NCBI GenBank assembly: GCA_013399115.1
Contig: VXAA01003176.1
Coordinates: 805,104-869,103 of the forward strand
Origin: Anseranas semipalmata
Taxonomy: Eukaryota; Chordata; Aves; Anseriformes; Anseranatidae
Direction: 5' to 3'
DNA length: 64,000 nt
A program made the position numbers and the translations under genes. Below the pieces are notes generated by a model. The model was not told the origin of the DNA, did not search any database, and was given only the letters and a program-made list of their open reading frames with translations. This document shows positions 25,159-36,270 of this stretch, piece after piece (position 1 is the first letter of the stretch; every line of letters starts with the position of its first letter).

Positions 25159-28100
25159 CTGAAGAAAGATGAAAACAATTTTAAAATGCAAAAATGGAAG
25201 CGCGACAACTGTGTCTAGCAAGAAACACAAACCTCCGCAAGACAAACCGTTGCATTTAATCACTATCTGATGTTTTACTTGAAAGATTTCTCTCTTTCTT
25301 TCAGATGAAGCCCTTACTGGCAACAGATAGAGTAAAAATTATTTTGATATGCCTGTCTGCTCCTGGGTTTCTACAGTGGGAAGAAAAATCCCTGCAGTTA
25401 AGCAGCGATACTTCTCGTCATAACAACAGCTGACGTTTATTTCACATACTCTTAAAGGACTGCAAGAAGAACAGTCGTGCCAGCTCTGATAGCCTGGCAG
25501 TAAAGAACTGCTGCCCACTGCACTTGGCAATACCCTCAGCTATGAGGCTTAGCAGCATCTGTAACCACAACTACGATCACAACCACAACTATAACATTTC
25601 AGGGAACGGCATACCACAAAAACTAAAGCAATCAGAATATTCTCACAGGTTTGCAAAGCAGCAGGCCTGAAACAATTCTGGAATTCAAAGGCATATTACA
25701 GGTAATGGAAGAAAAAACTTTCAGTACATATCCGTACTAAAAATCAGCCATACTGTTTTCTCTGGCCGTGGACACAAAGCAAGTAAACGCATCAGAGGCA
25801 TGGAGGCTAATTAAGAACCTTTTTGAAAATAACCTTTTTTCCTGAAATTTGTCTCTCTACAGAATACTGACTGCCTGCTATAAGGAACAAAAACAACCTC
25901 AAAAACCTCCACCAGAATCTGCCACGCAGATTGGTTATTTTGCTACCATAGAGAGCTGGAAAACCTGAAAACACATCAGCCATAAATGAAAGCTGACTGT
26001 CACAGAAAGCATCTTGAGAAGCCCACTGAAGAAAAGGGGTTGGGACAATTTAAAAAAAAAAAAAAAGAAAAAGAAAACACTGACAGTGTGCCACTTAATC
26101 TTCCCTTACTGCCTACCTCTCTTTGCCACATATGATGTTATTCTCCAGTTGAAAGCTTTCCAACTAAATACAGAAAGGTACACCTATACAGTCACTGATG
26201 GATGTCAACAAATGGCATTTCTACAAATCTTTTAAGTTATTTCCTACAACATGTGGGCAAGAATTCAGTCCTGAAAAAAAAAAAAAGGCTTACCTTTTCT
26301 GCAACTTTGCTCAAGGTTCTGGAGAGAATTAGAGAAAGCAGTTTTCTATTTTAATTCCAGACAGAGACCAAATATTGAAGCATTTACTCCTCAATAAATG
26401 CACAGTAGCATGGGCTAAAGGATTAATTAAATAAGACCATGTGTAATTTGAACTCCAGTAGCATGCCCTGTCTTATACCAAGTGTAGGTTCCTGGCACCC
26501 AGCAATGTCCCACAACATCTGAACAATAAATATATATTCCTGATTATGGAAGGCTGAGAGAAAGGAGCCCAAAGAGCCTCCATGTTCAAGTATCTGCGCA
26601 TCCCACTAACAGCAGAAGACCTCATCTTGGCTGGTGATGCAGGACTGCTACTTTTCCTCATTCGGTTTAGCACATGCCACTCCAGCACACAAAAGACATC
26701 TACAGAGACGAGAACAAACAAGCTGCTCCAGGCCCAGCACTGGCTATGTGTCTGCTAATAAGGCTTGCAAGACAGAGCCAGCAAGTTGGATGCAGGCACA
26801 CCAGCCGAGTATCACGTTGCTTCTGAACTAAAGGCGGAGCACAGGCAGCTCTGAACGTGGGGAGAAAAACTTTGCATTAAACTGGCCAGTGACTGGACTA
26901 AGGTAGAGATGTCAAAGATCTGACCTCGAGTTGCCTATGTTAAGAGTGAACATTACGGGATGCCAAGCCGAGATGTTTCTCTTTAACGCGTTCTTCTTCC
27001 TCCTCATTTCCCTTCTAATCCCACACCTCCATCCTTCTTTTTCCTTTGGAAGCCTTATGATTTCTCAATTTTTTTTTTTTTTTTTTTTTTAAGGCTGAGA
27101 GGAATTAATGGGATGAGAAAACAGTTTTCTGGAAGCTCTATCCAGGATGTTTCCTTGGCCGTGAATAACAACACTGGTTTTTGAAAACAGCATTGTTCTA
27201 TTTCAGTTGCTGAGCAGGCGGTCTGTTAAATCTTAAAAGTTATGTCTGGTAGCTAAGTGTTGGAGTAAATGTTTTATTAAGCTTCCGAGCTTATAATAAG
27301 CATTGCTTAGCACTATTTTATGCAACACAGGCTACAGAAATTATTCTACCAAGGAAAAACAAAAGGATGAATGAGAATCGGATAACCACAATTATTTGTT
27401 TATTTTAATATGAAAGGGAAAAAAGATTGCGGATTCTAAGTTAAATGTGCCTGTTTGGGAAAGATACATCTTCTTTAATCTTATCAGTTTATAGTCTAGG
27501 CAAATAAGCACGCACTATCTTTTTGTTCTTGTTCTTTTAATCTCATCCATTTATTTATTTAAAGACCTACATTATAAACAGTTTAATCACTCAATCTGTA
27601 CTTCTATAAAGCTGAGGGACCATTCCGGTTGACCGTTGCTCTTCCAGTCAATTAAACACTACCTAGTTTCTCTGTCAATGTTGCAAGCCATTTTCTATTT
27701 TATTTCTTGGCATTTCCCCCCTTTGCAAGTGACTTAAATGGTTCTATGGTGTAAGTAACATATAGGATAATCATTATACTTTAAACAGCATTTTTATTAC
27801 TATTTTTTCTTTTTGTTTATAACACTGAGGAAAGGAAAACTCTCCCTCTGAGAATTTTAATTATCATGTTCTCAGGTGTCTGCTATATTATTTGGTGAAA
27901 TGAAGAAACTCTCCTATTATTAGAACAAAAAGCAAAATTGCCTGTCGCAATTCTCACCAGTTTGTTCACATACAAGAGTGTAATTTATTAGCCCTGCAGT
28001 AACAAAGTTTTTGACACTTCAGGAGAATTGTTGTAGAGACTGAGAGGCATAAAATCGTAATTTAGAGATCCAAAAATAGGCTTCAATTCTTATTCAACTA

Positions 28101-28998
28101 AAGGTGAAATGGAAAAATAATATATTTCAAAAAGAGATAAACTACTCCGTTGCCTATTTCCAGTAAAGCACCTGCATTCTCCCCCTGCATTTTTAAGTAA
28201 TGCAGCAGGACCTGCAATTGTTGTACAAGAAATTAGACAACATAATGCTTGAAGTACCATTATGGAACTGCACATCCAATACAGCACTCAAGTATGGTGA
28301 ACCTTCCAGCTTTGTAATAACTGTTCCATGGGAATAAAAGTGAAACCCACACTGCTGCAAAGGTCCTAGAGAGGCCACAGCACTACAGAGTAAAGCAGAA
28401 GGGGAACTGGAGTGAGCTTCACACTGTTCCACATCAGTTAAGTAAGAAGCTAGGTCTGAGGCTAAATTATTAAAAGTGAAGCAGAATTCTTCTTTTTGTT
28501 ACCATTACTGAACCAAAAGGCATCCATCATAACAGAATTTTATTTCCTGAATACTACTGAGGGTTACTTTATATATAGACATGATACCTGGCTCAGAAAG
28601 ATCCCTGGATGCCAATAGGTACAGCTGGTACTCCCTACAGCAAACAAGCACTAGAACTCCGTCACCTTCACATGCAAGCATTTAATTCTTCATCTTCTGC
28701 TGATTAGATTCTGAATTTCACATTGGGCATCCAGAAAAGGAGAGAAATATATAATGGAAAAAAAAAAACTGCAAATACTCTAAGCAGCATCAAAGAGGAC
28801 CTACATGGTTAGAAAAGGATGTAAGCTGTACCTCCAGAGTAAAATTTAGCCGCCTATGAACTACATTTCTCCCTTAGTAATCCCTGCCTCATTCACCGTG
28901 CACAATAAAACAAGGCTAGAGCTCTGCCGATAAAAACGTCATTCGCTCTACAACTCTGATTTATCCCAGCACATCAGAATTTTGTGCAACAGTTCTAT
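25159..28998. other. AT-rich non-coding stretch
   Basis: It contains an interrupted A run at about 26,051-26,075, A12 near 26,274-26,286 and a T22 run at 27,069-27,090. Around 25,558-25,595 there is a short ACAACCACAACTA-type imperfect repeat. No gene, LTR or CR1 fragment is recognised. Confidence 0.6.
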
Positions 28999-29010
28999 GG
29001 GGGGGGGGGG

Positions 29011-29032
29011 NNNNNNNNNNNNNNNNNNNNNN
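29011..29032. other. Assembly gap (22 N) next to a G run
   Basis: A run of 12 G (28,999-29,010) leads directly into 22 undetermined bases, and the far side begins GGCGCAGC. The short gap and G run suggest a sequencing failure in a GC-rich tract of unknown true length. Any reading frame across it is meaningless. Confidence 0.95.
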
Positions 29033-29300
29033 GGCGCAGCTCTAATGCACACTCCAACGCGCGCAAGGAACCCGCAGAGCAGCCGGAGGTGGCCATGCTA
29101 CCCAAAGCAGGTGACAGCGCTGAGGTGCCACCAGGCGTGCGATGGAGAACTCGAACCAACAGGTCAGTCTGCCCGCACCGACACCCGGCTTCTTCCAGGC
29201 ACATCTGCTACCCGTCCTCCACCACCCTCCCCGGCGGCACAGGCGGGGCGAGCTGACGCTCTGCTTCATGACCTCCTTGTCCACTCCTCTCTTCAGTGTC
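29033..29300. other. GC-rich patch with CpG, unassigned
   Basis: The right side of the gap is GC-rich with several CpG sites (CCAACGCGCGCAAGG, CTGCCCGCACCGACACCCGG, CCCCGGCGGCACAGGCGGGG). Several frames in both directions are open, as expected of GC-rich DNA. A donor-like AACAG then GTCAGT occurs on the plus strand at about 29,162, but no acceptor or promoter can be tied to it. It could be a small CpG island or part of a GC-rich repeat. Confidence 0.4.
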
Positions 29301-31539
29301 CCCGCTCAAATCATGCCCACACCAACTCGTTTTTGTTGTTTTTTTAAGCACGCCTTGCTCTTCTGGCCTGGACTGTGGATGCTACCTCCCCTCACTACAG
29401 TCTCACTCCAGGCTTCAAGCAGTCACCTCTCCAGGCCCGTTCTCCTCACCACCATTTCATCCTCCCCGTTTCACGTCTGCAGGCCCCGTCCTTGCAAGCA
29501 GCCTTCCCTCTCAGAGTTAGGAAACCTAACTGTAGATAGATTATTACGGCAAAAGAAGAGTATGCAGCATTTATCACATCAGATTCTTCAAGGCATTCCA
29601 ACTATTTCAGAAGTTTTACCCAATCTATTTCAGAACTTTTACCAATAGAACTCCTTTCTATCTTTTTATATCAATTTTATATTTCCACATGTAGAATCTC
29701 CATTGCCTTTCTATGGAAAATTTTGTTATCTCCAAATTGTTTTCACTTTGTTGTGGCTGTTGAAACTGGTCGCTTCTGTTTGCAAAACTTCTCTCCATAC
29801 CATTTCAGTGAGAAAGAGCCACATGTGCTGTCAAATATACTCATCTTTGGGCCATACACTTCTATTTCACTTTCTTGATATTGATACATTCACCTCATGT
29901 GAATTTTATTTTAGAAAAATACTACAGAAAAGAGTTCCCTTGCTCCATGGATTTAGTTTCTTGCCCTGGCAGGCATTTCATCATCTTTATGAAGGATTTT
30001 TCATAAATTTCTTGGATGCAGTAGGATACTTTAAAGCACTAAGATATGGTTTGATATCCACTACCTTCAACTAGAAAGCTGTTCTACTGGTTAGAAGCCC
30101 TATTCTAATTTCTAGGGTAAATTTATTTACAGCCAATATGCTCATTTGTTCTCATATTAGTGTTGCCTTATTCTAAGTAATTCTTTCCTTGTGTTTATCT
30201 CTGCACATTTATAGAGTACTTGTACTCCCTCTCAAATTTCCCTTCAATCCAAAGAAGCCAAGCTAATGACACAATATACTCTCAACCTTTTTGACATGTA
30301 TTTTGATTGTTTTTTAAATCAAAATTGATCTTATCTACAGTTTAGCTAGACAAACAGCTATATAATCACAGCTGAGGCAAAGGAGCCTTTGATCCGTCAC
30401 ACCTCCTTAGTACAGCACAACTTCTCTCTGGTAAATTCATAGTACCTTTTTCTAATTTCCTTTTACCATTATGTATAGAACTATCCTTTCATCCTGAAAG
30501 CAGTTTAAGAATTTGAGTAACACTGAGATCAAACACATAATCCTGAAGTTGCCTAGATTCATTATTCCCCTTTCTTAAAACGTACTCTGCTCTGTTAATT
30601 TCCTATTAGCTAGCCCCTCTACTTTCCAGACCTGCACTCAGATTCCACCTTGATTTCCATCCATTTCCATACCTCTATGCCTTTTCCTGCTGGAACTGTA
30701 ATCCCTTGGTGAAAAATATGGCACACAAGTTTTAAGACAAACCTAGACTTTTAATGCTTCCTCATCCCCACTGTATAGTTTTATGAGTTTTTAATACTCT
30801 GTTCCTTTCTTGGAAACATATCAGATGAACTTTGGGCTATTTACTCCAGTACCCTTTGGAGGGTCTAACTCAGCTTGACAGTTTATCTGTGCAGGCTATC
30901 TTCAGTCCTAAGGCACTGAAAAATCCAGTTGTGATGATGAACATCATCATTCTTTTATGAGTTCAAGTGTATCTTAATGACAGCTTTGCAGAGCATGCAT
31001 ATGTTTAAACACAGTTTAGAAAGAAGTAATTATAATAGTTACAGCCCTTAAAAGTAGTCTAAGTTCTTAAAGATGCATAAAGAAATTCTGATAGCAATTC
31101 TGGAAAAAAAAATGAATGTCATTCCATTAGCTACAACTATGCCACAGGCAAACACAAGCACCCTCTCACTTTTTGCTTCATATTTATTATCATAACCTGG
31201 ACTCCTCACAGATGTTTAAGCAGTGCCTTAACATGCATTGTAGCTTATCGCTACTGCCTAGGCTTTTAGCTGATGAATAACCCCTTTCAAGTTTTAAAAT
31301 ATACATTTAGTTTGATTAGACTCAACATGTCACACAATATGTATTGTATGCCACAGCATAAAGCCGAAAGAGGCAGCAGGCACCTGCCCTAAAACACTTC
31401 AAAATTTTACTCCTATATATTACTTAACAAAATATTTTCATCACAATATTGTTCTTTAAAATACCCATAGAAAACGAATATGAAAATGGTTGTATACCAT
31501 TAAGTTATGCTCATAAAAGCCCACCTGCAGCCCACCTGG
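29301..31539. other. T/C-rich non-coding stretch
   Basis: The plus strand becomes T and C rich relative to the regions on either side. Frames at 29,142-29,648 and 29,703-30,074 are open on the plus strand but have no recognisable protein content. No repeats are recognised. Confidence 0.5.
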
Positions 31540-31890
31540 GAGCTCTATCCATCATGCGTGTGCGCGCGGGGGTCCGCGTGCAGCAGCCGTGGTGGGACCG
31601 GGGGCCGGAGGGGCTGCACGCCTGGTGCCAGCCACCGCAGAGACCAGGGCGAGCGGCCTGAAGTGACCGGAGGGGATCCGAGGGACACGCATGACCACGG
31701 CACGTACCCACAGCAGACAGGGGTGTGCTAGCGCCAGCCAAGACTGAGGCACGTGAGGCGGCGAGCAGGCCGCGTTTGCTCCACGGCTCCCCTCCAGCAG
31801 GCCTCCGCACTGCTCGGCCAGCGAGGGCAGCGTGAGGAGGCCTCTGGCGCCGCGCTCCTGTGGGCCTGCCTGTGTTGTCTGCGTGGCCAG
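31540..31890. other. GC-rich CpG patch, unassigned
   Basis: About 350 bases of GC-rich sequence with dense CpG (GTGTGCGCGCGGGGGTCCGC, AGGCGGCGAGCAGGCCGCG, TCTGGCGCCGCGCTCCTGTG) sit abruptly within AT-rich DNA. Overlapping frames are open on both strands. It is followed by an alternating purine-pyrimidine stretch (GTATATACACATGCACACAC, about 31,894-31,913). It may be a small CpG island or a GC-rich repeat; no gene is recognised. Confidence 0.45.
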
Positions 31891-33383
31891 CCACGTATAT
31901 ACACATGCACACACGACTTACGTGTACTCCGTGTGCATGTGCCTATTGGGAATACGTTTTCAGCCTTGCTACCGGTTGCACCTGCAGCATGGAGCCATGG
32001 CAGCCTCACCCCTTTCAGGATCCTGGATCAGACTCGGTATTTTCCCCTGGCACAAGGGAAGAAAAGGCTTTTGAAAAGTTAAACATAGCGTATACTTAAA
32101 ATGAGATTTTCTCCCATTCCATAGACAGTGATCATCATCTTTCATTCTGTATCTCCATTCTGTTCTTTTTCCACTAAGATCATTTCACCCACTTCATATC
32201 AATCTTCCCTTATCATAGATATTTCCTCCCCTCCTTTCCACTTCCACCCTACCCCCACCTCAGTTTTTACTGTTTAGTTTCCCTTTAGTTTGCTTAGGCC
32301 TTTCTCCATTTTCTATAATCTTACGTTCATCTTCCTCTTCATGAAATTCTTTTTATCATTTCCTCTAAATTCTTCAACCACCCTTTCAGTAGGGATAAAA
32401 ACTGCCCCTTATACAGTCTGTCATTTCTCTTCAGCTTTCTTCCTGCTTGCCAAAACTCATTCTTTGTAACACTGCCTTTCACTCTTCTTCAAAGAGAAAC
32501 ACATGCAATTGAGGCACTCTTCTTCCTACTTAAATAAAACATGGCTATTTTCAAACACTTACTGAGTGAACAGGGTTTGTATTCAATTTTTTCATAGGAG
32601 AACAGAATAAAATCCACAGACTATTACTACAAATGTAGTTCAAAAGAATCAAAAAATTCAGAAAACCAAGTTTCTCACAAAGTGCTAGAGACTGATCGTG
32701 TAACAAACGCACCAAGAAAATACTTGAAGTTTAACTATTTCTTTTCCCTTCCTTCCCTGTGCGCGGCTGCAGGAAGGAGACCATTTTCACACATTTTTCT
32801 TCCTAGAATTTGAATTCTCAGGCTTTGTTCTACCTTGTTACACCTTACCAACGTTAGCAAAACTGCACATGATTGCAAAGCTGAATTAAGTTCTTTAGCA
32901 AGAGCTTATCAAAGAGCTTTCATCTTTTTGAAGCATTTTGCCTCAATCGGACAGTCAGCCCCTTTCTTTCAGCTCCACAGAATATTGTATCCAACTGGGT
33001 GTAAAGGCTAGCATTTGAGAGGTATTTGGAGATGGAACTAGTTCGGCTTTTTTGCAGATATGCCGTCTTCCATCCAATATCACATATTTTCTGTTAGGAC
33101 TTCCACCAGCCTAAGATACTGATTTTACTGTTAGATTTTAAAGAGGTGCTACACAAGCAAGGAAGATGCATTTTAAAGAGAACTCTACAGGACTGAAAAT
33201 ATTTATCAGCCTTATAGTAAAGCACCTGTCCACATGAAAGCTGACTCTTTAATGACTGTTTAGCCACATGTAGAGCTAGCACAGAGAAGGGCAATTCAAT
33301 ACTATGATTATGTAGAGGAATTTTCTGCACTTCACTGAAATTATTACCACTCCCTAGAGAAACAACTCAGTCATGTTACCTAC
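31891..33383. other. Pyrimidine-rich non-coding stretch
   Basis: From about 32,110 to 32,500 the plus strand is strongly C and T rich (for example TTTCCTCCCCTCCTTTCCAC at about 32,221), so the minus strand is purine-rich. No frame of note. A good plus-strand acceptor (TCGGCTTTTTTGCAG, ending about 33,056) has no convincing donor downstream. Confidence 0.5.
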
Positions 33384-33436
33384 CTGTGTTTGGGTGCATC
33401 TGGCAGAAGGGCTTTAAAGAAAAAGAGACCACAGCA
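33384..33436 (-). CDS. Candidate internal exon (53 nt), unidentified gene
   Basis: On the minus strand an excellent acceptor (GATTGTTTCCCCCGCAG) and a strong donor (AACACAG then GTAGGT) bound 53 nt. Two frames are open: CCGLFFFKALLPDAPKH and AVVSFSLKPFCQMHPNT. It would be the first internal exon seen downstream of the CpG island at 39-40 kb if a minus-strand transcript starts there. Neither frame joins directly with 25,109-25,158, so an intervening exon or a non-coding transcript would be needed. No family is recognised. Confidence 0.22.
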
Positions 33437-34629
33437 CTGCGGGGGAAACAATCTTTCAGTGTGTTTGGCACTCAGGAGCCGCGCTTTGGGTTCCTCTCCA
33501 AAATAAAAGAGCAGCAAGACCCTGTGACCCTGAGGCAGCAAAGAAGTGAAGCAGTACATTCTCCACCAGCAGCAAGGACAGGACTCTGCCTGTGTTCATA
33601 GATTATGTGGCAAGGACAGACATCTGGTCATGCAGACTGATGCAAGTTCCACATATTGAAATTGCTGAAGCATGACAGGTCTTCCCCTGGGAACCATAAT
33701 CCCCAGAGGGCCCAAAATCAGGAAAGCATGATTAGAGCCAGTTCTGCTACACACCACTTTCTGCTAGCACACGGGACTCTCACTCCACAGCCTACTTCTA
33801 AGCAAGATTTTTTTCTTACTCTAGTTGATAGCATCAAGGTCCTTCAACAGCAGAGCAACAGAGAGCTCACTGCAGCTGCCTCTCTGACCCCGATAACCAG
33901 AGAGCTGGAGAGATCATCTCACGTTTGTCTGCTATGCAAAAGGCTCTAACTGATCATTTCCAGCAACGCCCTCCATGACCAAGACTTTTTTCCAAGCTTC
34001 TTTTTATCGTAGTTATCAGCTCCTACAGGGCCTTACACTGGGCTTGCACTCTGCCTTAAAACCCTGACCATGCAACATATGTGCACCCTTGTCTTGTCAG
34101 AAGACAGCTCCAAAAGTGCACTTCTCTGTTGGCTAGAAATCTCATCCTTGTCCTTACCTTGTTGCTACTTGATCTCATGCCGGTATTTTCTCCCTTAGGT
34201 TAGGCATCTATCTAGCTCAACCCATGCTACATCAATTTCACAGTTGATTCAATGTATTAAACATCATTCCCTCTCTGAACCTTTCCTTTCAAGCTAAAGA
34301 AGTCCCTCACTTCCATAACATCATCTCATATGACTGACTTCTATGGAAAGTCAAGCCATTACTACATTACGTATGAAGAAATTCCATACATTTAATTAAT
34401 CCTCCGGTTGCTCTCAGGCCTTACCAACACCCCAGCCGGGACGCCAGGCGAGCTAGCTGCTCACACAGCCGTGCTGGCACCTGTGGAAGCGCGGCTCCGC
34501 AGAGGCTGCAGGACAGCCCATCTCCCCTCGCGCTTCTGCCACACCAGCACCAAGAGCCCGACACGCGTTTACTTCCCGCTCTTAGGACTCCCGCTTTCTC
34601 TCCCTGCTCTCAAAGAGTGGTTTCTGCTG
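33437..34629. other. Non-coding stretch with GC-rich patch
   Basis: From about 34,420 to 34,570 the sequence is GC-richer with CpG (CAGCCGGGACGCCAGGCGAG, GGAAGCGCGGCTCCGCAGAG). It lies just outside a CR1 relic. No gene is recognised. Confidence 0.45.
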
Positions 34630-34720
34630 TTAGCAGTTCCCTCATCCAGATCACTGAGCAAAGTACCGGAGCCAGCACCAACAGGAACAACACCCAGTGG
34701 AGTGTCCTCTCTTGGAGGAA
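34630..34720 (-). repeat. CR1 LINE relic (reverse transcriptase region), antisense
   Basis: Read on the minus strand, GGTGTTGTTCCTGTTGGTGC and then TGGCTCCGGTACTTTGCTCA and GTGATCTGGATGAGGGAAC follow the CR1 ORF2 stretch that encodes '...PVLFNIFI(S/N)DLDEG', with an internal loss of roughly 12 bases. Nothing convincing continues on either side. A plus-strand open frame at 34,697-35,215 starts inside this relic and is therefore not a gene candidate I trust. Confidence 0.5.
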
Positions 34721-35999
34721 GTGCTGACCAAAGGCGTTGGCCAAAAACATGGTCTGAGAAATGCTCAGCCAAAACTAAAAGGGATATTCCTGAAAGATGT
34801 TGGAAAAGAAATAAATAAAACTTTACCAAAGACTTTATTAATAAGGAAGTCTCTGAAAACCACTTCAGAAGCAAGTACACCACTAGCAGAAGAAACCAAA
34901 AACCTCCTTTTTGCTCTATGTACCCTTGTCAAAAGAGAACAAAACTGTCCCTATTTCACAGAAAAGAACATGCAGAAGTACTTCACAGTTACTTCCAAAT
35001 TCCATCTGGAAAAAACTTCAGAGGAGAATACCTGGGGGGGCCACCACCCCCTTATCCACCCATTGCAACGCAAACTGCATTGCATGGAGCCCAAGGAAGC
35101 CGCTCCCATGACTCCCTCACTCTGCTCTCACCGCCTCTTCTCCTCTCCTTTAGCAAGCAAAGGGGCAGAAATTGGAAAATGGGGACTCAACCGCAAGTGT
35201 ATTTTGGAACACTGATAAATAGACAAAGAACAGCGTTATCCTGAACCACAAATGAAAAAAAGCTCCTGGTCCTCAGACTCTCAAAGTGAGCTGTTGAACA
35301 GATCCAAAGTACTTAAGCTGTTTAACATTCTGAAGTAATTCGTACCTGCAACTATGTCCCCTATTGTCCAGTATGTTAATACAATCAAATATTACATGCC
35401 CTTTTTACAGAAATCATGTTAGACACCTGACTGTATATCTAAAAGTCCATTTGCAGGTACAAAATGTCTGAACTTGGACTTCAGTTGCTGGTAGGCAACC
35501 AAAGAAACATTCCCCGTATGTCCAACCCTCCTCAATCTGCCAGACTTGAGTTATATATATTTTATCCTACTAAAGTCTGAGGGATCAGACTACCATTTTT
35601 CTCTGTATGAAGAACAGTAAGATTGCTATAAATTAAACAAAGTCACCTTAATATCATAAAGCTTGCCTTTGCAAAAGTGCATGCACTTCTGCTTAAAATT
35701 AAGTTTTAAGAATTCTTTCTGATTTTATAAAAACACTGAACTATTACTTGCCTTTTTAAAGGAATATACAAAACGAATTTAAACCAAAACCTCCACAAGT
35801 TAGAGAACTTTCAAACTACAGTTGATCACACGCAGCTAACCTACAGTAACATTCCACTCTTCCTTCCACTCCATGCATTATATTGTCAAGAAAAGTTTAA
35901 ATATTACAACAGTGTCCTTTCTGCTTTACCTTAATTTCCAGCAACAGCTGCAACTGCAAGGGGACACCTCAGGTCCATTTGCTGTGCTCTTTGTTTTCT
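34721..35999. other. Non-coding stretch
   Basis: Mostly AT-rich sequence with a G7 run at 35,034-35,040. The plus-strand frame of 172 codons (34,697-35,215) has no ATG at its start, begins in a CR1 relic and matches no family I know. A minus-strand donor-like GCAG then GTACGA at about 35,345 has only a weak acceptor. No gene is called. Confidence 0.5.
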
Positions 36000-36270
36000 G
36001 TTGCTGCTTGTGCGGGCGGATGGATAGGTGCACGTTCACGGGACATTTTTCTTCATTCGCATGTTCAGGAAGAACCGCCGACCGGCTGCGTGCTGGGTGC
36101 TGCCAGCGCGGGCACACGCACGGCGCGTGCAGTGCTGGAAGGAGGCAGCGCTGCAGCATCACACGTCGTGCTTCACCTCGCAACCGCGTCCCAGGGCCGG
36201 CCCACCCACAGATCCTAGGGACAAACGGACACAGGTGGATCTGTGCTGGAGCACGGTCTCGTGAAGAAGT
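36000..36270. other. GC-rich CpG patch, unassigned
   Basis: About 270 bases with frequent CpG (GAACCGCCGACCGGCTGCGT, GCGCGGGCACACGCACGGCG, ACCGCGTCCCAGGGCCGGCC). Long frames are open on both strands at once (35,873-36,283 plus; 35,926-36,396 minus), which reflects base composition. It may be a small CpG island; no promoter motif or exon is identified. Confidence 0.4.

Noticed and set aside
34697..35215. 172-codon plus-strand open frame
   Set aside because: It lacks an ATG at its start, begins inside a CR1 relic and matches no protein I recognise.
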